Positions 1 through 6,686 of a stretch of 7,312 nucleotides of DNA are shown piece after piece; the stretch's first letter is position 1; every line of letters starts with the position of its first letter. Source of the stretch: a bacterium UBA2219 (GTDB lineage: Bacteria > Desulfobacterota > Deferrimicrobia > Deferrimicrobiales > Deferrimicrobiaceae); NCBI GenBank assembly GCA_002327765.1, contig DCUH01000014.1, positions 1-7,312 on the forward strand, read 5' to 3'. Both the position numbers and the translations under genes were made by a program. The notes below the pieces were generated by a model. That model worked only from the letters and a program-made list of their open reading frames with translations. It was not told where the DNA came from and did not search any database.

Positions 1-840
1 GATCTCGTCGAGGAACACGATGCCGGACTGCTCGGTCCGCTCCACCGCGAGCTGCTTCACCCGGTCCATGTCGATCCGGCGCGCCGCCTCCTCCTCCTCG
101 AAATGCCGCAGGGCGTCGGGGATCCGCATCTTCTTCCGGCGCGTGCGCTTCGGGAGGAAGCTCCCGAGCATCTCCTGGAGGTTGTTGTCCATCCCCGCCG
201 GGAGCCCCCCGGCCACCGGGCCCAGGTCGATGACCGGCAGCGCCGCCTCCCGCACCTCGACGTCGACCGTGCGCTCCGCGAGCTTCCCCTCGCGCAGCAG
301 GACGCGGAACCGCTCCCGCGTCTGCGAGGATGCGTCCTCCGCCCTCGCCGCGTCCTCCGCCCCGGGGGCTTCCGCCGCCGTTCCCCGCGGCGGCACGCGC
401 GGCAGCAGCAGGTCGAGGACGCGCTCCTCGGCGTCGGCCTTCGCGCGGCCGGCCACCTTCTCCATCTCCTCCGACCGCACCATGTGGACGGCGATCTCCA
501 CGAGGTCGCGGACGATCGACTCGACGTCGCGCCCCACGTAGCCCACCTCGGTGAACTTCGACGCCTCCACCTTGACGAACGGCGCCTGCGCAAGCCGGGC
601 CAGCCGACGCGCGATCTCGGTCTTTCCGACCCCTGTAGGGCCGACCATGATGATGTTCTTCGGGACGATCTCGTCCCGGAGCTCCTGCGGCACCTGGCGG
701 CGGCGCCAGCGGTTCCGCAACGCGATGGCCACCGCCCGCTTCGCGTCCCCCTGCCCGACGATGTACCGGTCGAGCTCCGCGACGATCTCCCTGGGCGACA
801 GGGGGCGGTCGGCCGCGCCGACGGGCGCTTCCCGCGTCAT
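1..840 (-). CDS. hslU: ATP-dependent protease HslVU, ATPase and unfoldase subunit HslU (ClpY), N-terminal part
   Basis: HslU is the hexameric AAA+ ATPase that recognises, unfolds and threads substrates into HslV. Residues 1-280 of a family of about 440-450 residues are present; the gene is cut by the window edge inside Walker B. Visible parts are the N-terminal signature SPREIVAELDRYIVGQ (15-30), Walker A GPTGVGKT (67-74) and the pore loop GYVG (100-103) within FTEVGYVGRDVES. The intermediate I-domain spans roughly 110-240 and is followed by IVFLDEI (274-280), which holds the Walker B Asp278 and Glu279. The I-domain contains an Ala, Glu and Asp-rich low-complexity stretch at about 153-172, a segment that varies between lineages. 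The ATG overlaps the hslV stop by 4 bases, and GAGGAG lies 10 bases before it. ClpX is excluded because there is no zinc-binding domain and because the pore loop reads GYVGRDVES. Confidence 0.97.
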   Translation of the reverse strand, partial: MTREAPVGAADRPLSPREIVAELDRYIVGQGDAKRAVAIALRNRWRRRQVPQELRDEIVPKNIIMVGPTGVGKTEIARRLARLAQAPFVKVEASKFTEVGYVGRDVESIVRDLVEIAVHMVRSEEMEKVAGRAKADAEERVLDLLLPRVPPRGTAAEAPGAEDAARAEDASSQTRERFRVLLREGKLAERTVDVEVREAALPVIDLGPVAGGLPAGMDNNLQEMLGSFLPKRTRRKKMRIPDALRHFEEEEAARRIDMDRVKQLAVERTEQSGIVFLDEI

Positions 841-1379
841 GGCGATGCGATCTCCTCGGAAACGATGTTGTCGTTCGTGAACACGCAGATCTCGGATGCC
901 ACGCGCACGGCCTCCCGCGCGATCTCCGCCGCCGGCAGCTCCGTGTGGAGCAGCATGGCCCGGGCCGCCGCCAGCGCGAAGGAGCCGCCCGACCCGATGC
1001 CGACCACGCCGTCGTCGGGCTCGACGACGTCCCCGGTGCCGGAAAGGAGCATGAGGTCCTTGCCGTCGGTGACGATCATCAGCGCCTCCAGGCGCCGCAG
1101 CACGCGGTCGGTGCGCCAGTCCTTCGCCAGCTCGACCGCGGCCCGCCGGAGGTTCCCGCCGAACTCGGCCAGCTTGGCCTCGAACTTCTCGAACAGGGTG
1201 AAGGCGTCCGCCGTGCTCCCCGCGAAGCCGGCCAGCACGCGCCCCTCGTGGAGCCGCCGGATCTTGCGGGCGGTCTTTTTGAGCACCGCGTTCCCCATCG
1301 TCACCTGGCCGTCCCCCGCGAGGGCCACGCGACCTCCCCGCGACACGGCGACCACGGTCGTTCCCTGGAACGGAGTCAT
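837..1379 (-). CDS. hslV: ATP-dependent protease HslVU, peptidase subunit HslV (ClpQ)
   Basis: HslV forms the dodecameric proteolytic chamber of the HslVU (ClpQY) complex in the cytoplasm, a proteasome-like N-terminal nucleophile peptidase. The protein has 180 residues, normal for the family. The sequence begins MTPFQGTTVVAV; the first Thr after Gly (Thr7) is the expected catalytic nucleophile after removal of a six-residue leader. Other family segments are AGDGQVTMGN (21-30), GFAGSTADAFTLFEKFEAKL (51-70), the strongly conserved AVELAKDWRTDR (81-92), GTGDVVEP (114-121), IGSGG (128-132) and ICVFTNDNI near the end. The ATG overlaps the xerC TGA and is preceded by a purine-rich stretch. Its TGA in turn overlaps the hslU ATG by 4 bases, which fits coupled, balanced production of the two subunits. 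The usual partner follows directly. Thr rather than Ser at the active site separates it from Bacillus ClpQ (CodW). Confidence 0.97.
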   Translation of the reverse strand: MTPFQGTTVVAVSRGGRVALAGDGQVTMGNAVLKKTARKIRRLHEGRVLAGFAGSTADAFTLFEKFEAKLAEFGGNLRRAAVELAKDWRTDRVLRRLEALMIVTDGKDLMLLSGTGDVVEPDDGVVGIGSGGSFALAAARAMLLHTELPAAEIAREAVRVASEICVFTNDNIVSEEIASP

Positions 1380-2353
1380 CTCCCCTTCGCCCCCCTCCCG
1401 CCCCGCGTCTTCTCCGCGGCCAGCGGGTGCGCCTTCTCGTACGTTCCCACCAGGTGCGAGACGTCGACCCGGGCGTACCTCTGCGTCGTGGAGAGCGAGG
1501 CGTGCCCGAGCATCTCCTGGATCGCGCGGAGGTCGGCCCCCGATTCGAGGAGGTGGGTTGCGAAGGAGTGCCGCATCCCGTGGGGCGACAGGTGCCGCCG
1601 CGTCCCCGTGCTCCCCGCCAGCGCCTCCGCAAGCATCCTCGCCACGCTCCGCGCGGAGATCCCCGCGCCGGATTTCCGCCCCACCCTTCCCCGCCGGTTC
1701 AAAAAAAGCGGCTCGTCGATCGGGCTGCGGAAATCGCCGCCCTGCGCCGCCGGGCGGACGGACAGGTAGTCGCGCAGCGCTCGGACGGCCTTCTCCCCGA
1801 CCGGGACCACGCGGACCTTCCGCCCCTTGCCCGTGACGCGGACCGTGCCGCCGTCGAGGGAGACGTCGCGCATCCTCAAGGATACCAGTTCCCCCACCCG
1901 CAGCCCCGAGGAGTACAGGAGCTCGAGGATCGCGGCGTCGCGCTTCGCCGCCGGGTCGTCCGCCGGGAGCGAGGAAAGGAAGCCCGCCATCTCGTCCACC
2001 GGGAGGAACTCCGGCAGCCGCATCGACCGGCGGGGGGCGGACAGCCCGGCCGCCGGGTTGGCCCGCACCTCCCCGACCTCGACGAGGAACGAGAAGAAGG
2101 TGCGTACCGCGGAGAGCCGCCGGCAGACCGACGAGGACTCGCGCCCGGGAAGCGACGCCGAAAGGAACCGCCTCAGGTGGGCCGGGGAAACGAACCCCCA
2201 GCCGTCGGTGCCTTCGGGGTCCTTCCCCGCGGTCTCCACGAGGTGGTCCCGCAGCGCACGGACCTCCCGGAGGTAGGCGCGCACGGTCTCCTTCGACGCG
2301 TTCCGCTCCGCCTCGAGAGACTTCACGAACCGGCTGACGGCCCCACCGTCCAA
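1376..2353 (-). CDS. xerC: Site-specific tyrosine recombinase XerC
   Basis: XerC is a cytoplasmic tyrosine recombinase that, with XerD, resolves chromosome dimers at the dif site near the terminus during division. The proposed 325-residue protein has an N-terminal SAM-like core-binding domain (about 5-95, with RFVKSLEAERNASKETVRAY) and a C-terminal catalytic domain. All active-site residues are visible: Arg152 in SSGLRVGE, Lys176 in TGKGRK, His258 and Arg261 in SPHGMRHSFATH, His284 in MLGHAS and the nucleophile Tyr293 in TTQRYARV. The ending HLVGTYEKAHPLA resembles the XerC rather than the XerD C-terminus, and the place upstream of hslV matches codV of Bacillus. A basic Gly/Arg/Lys tail closes the protein. 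The TTG at 2353 is chosen because it puts the start about eight residues before the conserved RF..SLE.ER segment, as in the family, and follows AAGGGG. An ATG at 2398 would add 15 residues. The TGA stop overlaps the hslV ATG by 4 bases. Confidence 0.9.
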   Translation of the reverse strand: MDGGAVSRFVKSLEAERNASKETVRAYLREVRALRDHLVETAGKDPEGTDGWGFVSPAHLRRFLSASLPGRESSSVCRRLSAVRTFFSFLVEVGEVRANPAAGLSAPRRSMRLPEFLPVDEMAGFLSSLPADDPAAKRDAAILELLYSSGLRVGELVSLRMRDVSLDGGTVRVTGKGRKVRVVPVGEKAVRALRDYLSVRPAAQGGDFRSPIDEPLFLNRRGRVGRKSGAGISARSVARMLAEALAGSTGTRRHLSPHGMRHSFATHLLESGADLRAIQEMLGHASLSTTQRYARVDVSHLVGTYEKAHPLAAEKTRGGRGAKGR

Positions 2354-2362
2354 CGTGGCGTT

Positions 2363-2398
2363 TCCCCTTAAAATGCAAAAGAGTTTTGTAACACTCAT
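2363..2398 (-). promoter_or_regulatory. AT-rich leader upstream of xerC; possible promoter or control site
   Basis: This short segment is much richer in A and T than anything else in the window. It contains a small inverted repeat CAAAA-CTC-TTTTG (2376-2388) and leads into AAGGGG before the proposed xerC start. I could not place a convincing -35/-10 pair or a sigma-54 GG/GC pair, so the promoter call is tentative. An in-frame ATG at 2398 means it could instead encode an N-terminal extension of XerC. Confidence 0.25.
2364..2369 (-). promoter_or_regulatory. Putative ribosome binding site for xerC
   Basis: AAGGGG on the minus strand lies 10 bases before the TTG at 2353, slightly far but usable. 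The alternative ATG at 2398 and TTG at 2413 have no recognisable ribosome binding site in front of them. Confidence 0.4.
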
Positions 2399-2422
2399 GC
2401 GGCGAGATTTCAAGACGAGGGG

Positions 2423-2442
2423 CCGCGGGCGCGGGCCCGCGG
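2423..2442 (-). terminator. GC-rich hairpin after trmFO; weak candidate terminator or processing site
   Basis: A perfect 8-bp inverted repeat, CCGCGGGC and GCCCGCGG around a 4-base loop, begins 4 bases after the trmFO stop. It is the only such structure between genes here. The U run of an intrinsic terminator is absent from the minus strand after it, so it may be only a partial terminator, a Rho-assisted site or an mRNA 3'-end stabiliser. Confidence 0.35.
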
Positions 2443-2446
2443 GGGG

Positions 2447-3757
2447 CTACGGCAGCGAGGGGGCTACCTTCCGGACCGCGTCGAGGGCGATTTCCGCCTT
2501 GCGCCCCTTCCGGTCCTTCTTCCCCCGGACGGCGACTTCCGGGAGCAGGCCGAAATTGGCGTTCATCGGCTGGGGGTCCCCCTCGCCCGGCGCGGTGACG
2601 TGGGCCATCAAGGCGCCGACCATCGACTCGGGCGGGAACGGGCGCGGCTCCCTCCCGAGGGCGCGCGCAACGGCGGACGCCCCCGCGACCAGCCCGGAGG
2701 CGATCGACTCGACGTACCCCTCCACCCCGGTGATCTGCCCCGCGAAGAACAGCCCGGGGCGGCCGCGCAGCTCCATGCAGGGCGTGAGGCATCGGCGGGC
2801 GTCGAGGAAGCCGTTGCGGTGGACCGAGCCGTACCGCAGGAACTCCGCGTCTTCCATCCCCGGGACGAGGGAGAAGACCCGCTTCTGCTCCGGGTACGTC
2901 ATCCGCGTCTGGAAGCCGACGAGGTTGAACATCGACCCCTGCGCGTTCTCCTTCCGGAGCTGAAGGACCGCGTGGGGGATCCTCCCCGTCCGCGGGTCGC
3001 GCAAGCCCACCGGCCGCAGCGGGCCGAAGAGGAGCGTCTCGGGGCCGCGCCGGGCGATCTCCTCCACCGGCATGCACCCCTCGAAGTACCGGGCCTCCTC
3101 GAAGTCGCGCAGCGGCACGGTCTTCGCCGACAGGAGCGCATCGAGGAACCTCGCGTACTGCTCCCGGTCCATGGGCAGGTTCAGGTAGTCGCCCGTGCCG
3201 GCCCCGTACCGGTCCGCGACGTACCCCGCGCCGGGGGCGATCGACGCGGCGTCGACGATGGGCGAGATGGCGTCGTAGAAATAGAACCCCGCGTCCCCGA
3301 GCAGCTCCCGGATCGCCGATACGATGGGCTCCGGGGCCAGCGGACCGCAGGCGAGGACGACGAGCGGCGCGTCCGGGATCCCCGTGACTTCCTCCTCGAA
3401 CACCCGGACTCCGGGGGCAGAGCGCACCGCCTCCGTGACCCCCTGCGCGAACCGCTCCCGGTCGACCGCCAGCGCCTTCCCCGCGGGGACCCTCGCCGCT
3501 TCGGCGATCGGGATCAGGGCGCTCCCGAGGAGCCGCAGCTCCTCCTTCAGCAGCCCCTTCCCGGAAACGACCTCCTCCGACCCGAGGGAGTTGCTGCACA
3601 CCAGCTCCGCGAACCGCTCCGTGCGGTGCGCCTCGGTGCTCTTCCCGGGGCGCATCTCGAACAGGTCCACGCCGATCCCCGCGCGCGCAAGCCGCAACGT
3701 GGCCTCGGACCCCGCGAGCCCGGCGCCCACGACCGTCGCCCGCACCCCTTCAGGCAT
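2447..3757 (-). CDS. trmFO: Methylenetetrahydrofolate--tRNA (uracil-54-C5)-methyltransferase TrmFO
   Basis: TrmFO is a cytoplasmic FAD enzyme that methylates U54 in the T loop of tRNA to m5U (ribothymidine), using methylenetetrahydrofolate as carbon donor and NAD(P)H as reductant. The protein has 436 residues, the normal length. It opens with a dinucleotide-binding motif VVGAGLAGSEA (residues 9-19) and the family segment FEMRPGKSTEAHRTE (33-47). The two cysteines expected to act in catalysis are present: Cys54 in ELVCSNSLGSE and Cys228 in FEGCMPVEE, matching Cys53 and Cys226 of the B. subtilis enzyme. The C-terminal FAD segment GQITGVEGYVES (340-351) and MNANFGLLPE (398-407) are also typical. 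The ATG start overlaps the end of pilS by 8 bases, which implies coupling to the pilus genes, while xerC lies 93 bases downstream. It was formerly annotated as Gid or GidA-small; MnmG is excluded by length and motifs. The stop is TAG. Confidence 0.96.
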   Translation of the reverse strand: MPEGVRATVVGAGLAGSEATLRLARAGIGVDLFEMRPGKSTEAHRTERFAELVCSNSLGSEEVVSGKGLLKEELRLLGSALIPIAEAARVPAGKALAVDRERFAQGVTEAVRSAPGVRVFEEEVTGIPDAPLVVLACGPLAPEPIVSAIRELLGDAGFYFYDAISPIVDAASIAPGAGYVADRYGAGTGDYLNLPMDREQYARFLDALLSAKTVPLRDFEEARYFEGCMPVEEIARRGPETLLFGPLRPVGLRDPRTGRIPHAVLQLRKENAQGSMFNLVGFQTRMTYPEQKRVFSLVPGMEDAEFLRYGSVHRNGFLDARRCLTPCMELRGRPGLFFAGQITGVEGYVESIASGLVAGASAVARALGREPRPFPPESMVGALMAHVTAPGEGDPQPMNANFGLLPEVAVRGKKDRKGRKAEIALDAVRKVAPSLP

Positions 3758-5435
3758 CCGCGCTCCTCCCCGGCCCCTCCGCCGGAAGGACCGGCAGGAA
3801 GACGGAGAAGGTGCTACCCTGCCCGGGAAGCGAGCGGACCTCGATGAACCCCTTGTGCTGGTGGACGATCCGCTGGGAGATCGAAAGGCCCAGCCCCGTG
3901 CCGCCCTCCTTCGTCGTGAAGAAGGGATTGAAGATCCTCTCCAGGTCCTGCGGCTCGATCCCGACGCCCGAGTCGGAGACCGTCAGCACGGCGTAGCGCG
4001 CGCCGTGGCGGATCTGCTCGAAGGCGTCCAGGAGGACGCGGCCCCCCGTCGGCGTCGACTGCACCGCGTTGCGGACCAGGTTCCAGACCACCTGCCTGAG
4101 CTGCTCGGCGTCCCCTTCCACCGAGAGCTCCTTCGTCGCCACATCCTCCACGAGGAGCCCCTTCTCCCTCGCCTCGCCGGCCCGGACCGCCTCCGCGATC
4201 TCCCGCAGGAGCGACGTCACCCGGACCCGCGCGAGGCTCCGCAGCGAGGTGCCCGTGAAGGAGAGGAAATCGGAGATGAGGGCGTTCAGGCGCTTGCTCT
4301 CGCGCTCGATGATCTCGAGGAGGGTGGCGGCGTCGTCCGGGACGTCGGCGGCCTCCCGGAGGAGCTGGGAGGAGCCCGCGATGGAGGCCAGCGGGTTGCG
4401 GATCTCGTGCGCGAGCCCCGCGGCCATCTCCCCCACGCCGGCCAGGCGGTCGGCGATCCGGATCCGCTCCTCCATCTGCCGGATGGGGGTCAGGTCCTGG
4501 AAGATGACGACGCGCCCGATGACGTTGCCATCCGGTTCCTTCATCTGGGAGGAGGAGAAGCCGAGAAAGATCTCGGTCCCGTCCGGCCGGACGAACCGGA
4601 TCTCGGGGCGCGGGGGGGGCGTCTCGTCGCGCCGGGGCCGCTCCGCGTCGCCGTCGATGCGGCCGAGGACCTCCTGGAGCGGCATGCCGGTCAGCTCCTC
4701 CGGGGCCTTGCCCAGGATCGCGCAGGCCGAGTCGTTGTTCAGGGTGATCCGGCCCGAAAGGTCGGTCGTCAGGATACCGGAAGGGATGTTGTCGATCACG
4801 TTCTTGTGGAACGTCTCCAGCTTCCGGATCACCTCGTCCCGGTCCTGGACGCGCTCCATCCCCTTGCGGATGTCCTCCCCCAGCAGCCCGGAGAGGGCCC
4901 CGGTGAGGAAGAACCCCGCGAAGTGGATGCCCGCCGAACGCAGGAACCGGGCCAGCGGGATCACCGCGTCCTCGGCGCCCGGCGGGGAGACGACCCCTGT
5001 CATCTGCAGGTAGACGAGGAGCGTGTAGCTCGCCGAGGAAAGCAGGGCCCACACGAGCGCCCCCCGCATGTAGCGCTCGAGGCTCCCGAGCAGGATCATC
5101 AGGACGTACATGAAGGAGAAGACGCTCTGGATGCCGCCGGTTGCGAACACCAGGATCGAGATGAACGCCGCGTCGATCAGCGCCTGCACGTAGGCGCCGA
5201 AGTCGGGGAACCGCTCGCGCCCCCACGCGGCGTAGCGGATCAGCAGCCACCCGTAGGACAGCAGGACCGCGATGTAGAGGTACTTGAACCGCTCGGCCAG
5301 CTCCGGGTCCGGCGAGCGGAACTGCACCGTGAGGACGGACGCCAGGAGCGCGAAGCCGATCCCCGAGCGGACCAGGAGGAAGTTGCGGCCCGCCTGTTCC
5401 CGGTCCCCGCGCCCCGAAGCGGGGACCCGAAGCAA
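3750..5435 (-). CDS. pilS: Membrane sensor histidine kinase PilS (six-span, PAS, HisKA, HATPase)
   Basis: PilS is the inner-membrane histidine kinase that, with the sigma-54-dependent activator PilR, controls pilin gene transcription; in Pseudomonas it senses pilin in the membrane. The protein has 561 residues. About six hydrophobic segments occupy residues 20-185, followed by a PAS domain at roughly 207-315 (DNIPSGILTTDLSGRI onwards). The kinase core follows: H-box VGEMAAGLAHEIRNPLAS with phospho-acceptor His343, N-box QVVWNLVRNAVQ (Asn456), G1 box DSGVGIE (488-494), F-box IFNPFFTTKEGG and G2 box GTGLGLS (512-518). All catalytic motifs look intact. The start is TTG, 3 bases after the pilC stop. 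The gene ends inside trmFO (8-base overlap), and no pilR follows, which is unusual. A run of eight C on the coding strand encodes the Pro run at 273-275. The PilS name rests on architecture and on pilC next door; another NtrB-like kinase recruited to the pilus operon cannot be excluded. Confidence 0.88.
   Translation of the reverse strand: MLRVPASGRGDREQAGRNFLLVRSGIGFALLASVLTVQFRSPDPELAERFKYLYIAVLLSYGWLLIRYAAWGRERFPDFGAYVQALIDAAFISILVFATGGIQSVFSFMYVLMILLGSLERYMRGALVWALLSSASYTLLVYLQMTGVVSPPGAEDAVIPLARFLRSAGIHFAGFFLTGALSGLLGEDIRKGMERVQDRDEVIRKLETFHKNVIDNIPSGILTTDLSGRITLNNDSACAILGKAPEELTGMPLQEVLGRIDGDAERPRRDETPPPRPEIRFVRPDGTEIFLGFSSSQMKEPDGNVIGRVVIFQDLTPIRQMEERIRIADRLAGVGEMAAGLAHEIRNPLASIAGSSQLLREAADVPDDAATLLEIIERESKRLNALISDFLSFTGTSLRSLARVRVTSLLREIAEAVRAGEAREKGLLVEDVATKELSVEGDAEQLRQVVWNLVRNAVQSTPTGGRVLLDAFEQIRHGARYAVLTVSDSGVGIEPQDLERIFNPFFTTKEGGTGLGLSISQRIVHQHKGFIEVRSLPGQGSTFSVFLPVLPAEGPGRSADA
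3765..3769 (-). promoter_or_regulatory. Ribosome binding site of trmFO within the pilS end
   Basis: GGAGG on the minus strand, 7 bases before the ATG at 3757 and inside the last codons of pilS. It supports the overlapping start of trmFO. Confidence 0.7.
5402..5427 (-). repeat. Perfect 9-bp inverted repeat just inside pilS
   Basis: Arms GGTCCCCGC (5402-5410) and GCGGGGACC (5419-5427) are exact reverse complements separated by 8 bases. In the mRNA this GC-rich hairpin would begin 5 bases after the TTG start of pilS and 3' of the pilC stop. A competing shorter hairpin, CCCCG-CTT-CGGGG, lies within the same span. No T run follows, so it is not a canonical intrinsic terminator. It could slow ribosome loading on pilS or stabilise the upstream pilT-pilC message; this role is inference. 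Confidence 0.5.
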
Positions 5436-5438
5436 GGC

Positions 5439-6656
5439 TTATCCTCCCACGGCCCCGGCCAGCTTGAACACCGGCAGGTACATCGCGATGACCAGGCCGC
5501 CGATGACGACGCCGAGGAAGATCATCAGCATCGGCTCGAGCAGCGACGTCAGCGCCTCGACGGCCGAGTCGACCTCCTCGTCGTAGAAGTCGGCGATCTT
5601 GTTCAGCATCACGTCGAGCGCGCCGGTGGCCTCTCCGACCGCAACCATCTGGGTCACCATCGCCGGGAAGACGTTGCTCTCGGCCAGCGGCTCCGCGATC
5701 GTCTTGCCCTCGCTGATGCTCCCCCGCGCCTTCACGATCGCCTCCTCGATGATCTTGTTCCCCGCCGTCTTCGACACGATGTCCATGCTCTCGAGGATGG
5801 GGACGCCGCTGCTCACCATCGTGCCGAGGGTCCGCGAGAAGCGGGCCACGGCGATGCGCTGCAGGAGGGAGCCGACCACCGGAAGCCGCAGGAGCAGCCG
5901 GTCCCAGTTCCGCCGGCCGTTCTCCTTGGAGATGTACCACTTGAACGCCGCCCCGCCCGCGAAGGCCAGGACGATCACGACCAGGAAGTACTTCCGGGTG
6001 ATGTCGCTGATCTTCAGGACGAACGCGGTCGGCGCGGGGAGCGTCCCGCCGAAGTCGGTGAACATCTTGGCGAAGATCGGGATGACGTACACGAGGAGGA
6101 CGACCGTGACGATCACGGCCACGGCCAGGATCGTGGACGGGTACACCATCGCCCCCTTGATCTTCTTGGCCAGCTTCATCGCCTTCTCGATGTGGTCGGC
6201 CAGGCGGGAAAGGATCGTGTCGAGGATGCCGCCCACCTCGCCGGCCGCGACCAGGTTGATGAACAGGGGGTCGAACACCTTCGGGTGCTTGCCGAGGGAG
6301 TCGGCGAACGTGGATCCGCTCTCCACGTCCTCCTTCACCTTGACGAGCACCTTCTTGAACGAGGCGTTCTCCTGCTGGGCCCCGAGGATGTCCAGGCACT
6401 GGACGAGGGGGAGCCCCGCGTCGATCATGGTGGCGAACTGGCGCGTGAAAACGGCCAGCTCCTTCTGGGTGACCTTCTTCTCCCCAAGGCCCGGGATCTT
6501 GATGTCGAGGTTGAACCCGCTCCTCTTCCTGATGCTGACGGGGGCGATCTGCTCCCGGCGGAGCTGCGCGAGGACGAACGCCTCGCTCGGGGCCTCGAGC
6601 TCGCCCGACACCTTCGCCCCGCCCCGGTTCTTGCCTTCCCACGCGAATTTCGCCAT
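5439..6656 (-). CDS. pilC: Type IV pilus inner-membrane platform protein PilC
   Basis: PilC is the polytopic inner-membrane platform protein of the type IV pilus machine (GspF/T2SSF family). It links the cytoplasmic ATPases PilB and PilT to pilin insertion and removal. The protein has 405 residues, the usual length for the family. An N-terminal cytoplasmic segment starting MAKFAWEG is followed by two T2SSF repeats at roughly 68-192 and 271-394. Each repeat opens with the typical pattern: FTRQFATMIDAGLPLVQCL at 70-88 and FSRTLGTMVSSGVPILESM at 273-291. Each also carries a GE.(T/G)G element: AAGEVGGILD near 138-146 and AVGEATGALD near 339-348. Hydrophobic segments near 171-198, 223-240 and 375-397 fit the three membrane spans of the family. 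The gene sits between pilT and pilS, as in Geobacter-type pilus operons. A GspF identity is less likely because the preceding gene is pilT. The stop codon is TAA. Confidence 0.95.
   Translation of the reverse strand: MAKFAWEGKNRGGAKVSGELEAPSEAFVLAQLRREQIAPVSIRKRSGFNLDIKIPGLGEKKVTQKELAVFTRQFATMIDAGLPLVQCLDILGAQQENASFKKVLVKVKEDVESGSTFADSLGKHPKVFDPLFINLVAAGEVGGILDTILSRLADHIEKAMKLAKKIKGAMVYPSTILAVAVIVTVVLLVYVIPIFAKMFTDFGGTLPAPTAFVLKISDITRKYFLVVIVLAFAGGAAFKWYISKENGRRNWDRLLLRLPVVGSLLQRIAVARFSRTLGTMVSSGVPILESMDIVSKTAGNKIIEEAIVKARGSISEGKTIAEPLAESNVFPAMVTQMVAVGEATGALDVMLNKIADFYDEEVDSAVEALTSLLEPMLMIFLGVVIGGLVIAMYLPVFKLAGAVGG
5443..5447 (-). promoter_or_regulatory. Ribosome binding site supporting the TTG start of pilS
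   Basis: GGAGG on the minus strand lies inside the last codons of pilC, 7 bases before the TTG at 5435. No ATG or GTG occurs in the pilS frame until after the first membrane segment, so this site and the TTG define the start. Confidence 0.7.
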
Positions 6657-6661
6657 CGTCG

Positions 6662-6666
6662 CCTCC
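6662..6666 (-). promoter_or_regulatory. Ribosome binding site fixing the pilC start
   Basis: On the minus strand GGAGG lies 5 bases before the ATG at 6656. An in-frame GTG at 6671 would add five residues but has no purine-rich site in front of it, so the ATG is preferred. Confidence 0.75.
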
Positions 6667-6686
6667 GTCACCTGGAGAGAAGAATG

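Noticed and set aside
103..1836. A 577-codon open frame on the plus strand opposite hslU, hslV and xerC
   Set aside because: It is antisense to three clear genes, has no recognisable domain and an Arg/Pro-rich composition, so it is a GC-driven shadow. The same holds for the other plus-strand frames.
1376..2413. XerC as part of an integron or mobile element
   Set aside because: The XerC-type C-terminus, the conserved place before hslVU and the absence of repeats or attachment sites all point to the housekeeping recombinase.
837..3599. A 920-codon open frame on the minus strand through trmFO, xerC and hslV
   Set aside because: Only its last part, from 1379, is a real gene (hslV in frame). The rest is an out-of-frame shadow of trmFO and xerC with low-complexity composition.
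2447..3757. Possible MnmG (GidA) in place of TrmFO
   Set aside because: The length of 436 residues and the Cys motifs ELVCSNSLGSE and FEGCMPVEE are those of TrmFO; MnmG is about 620 residues.
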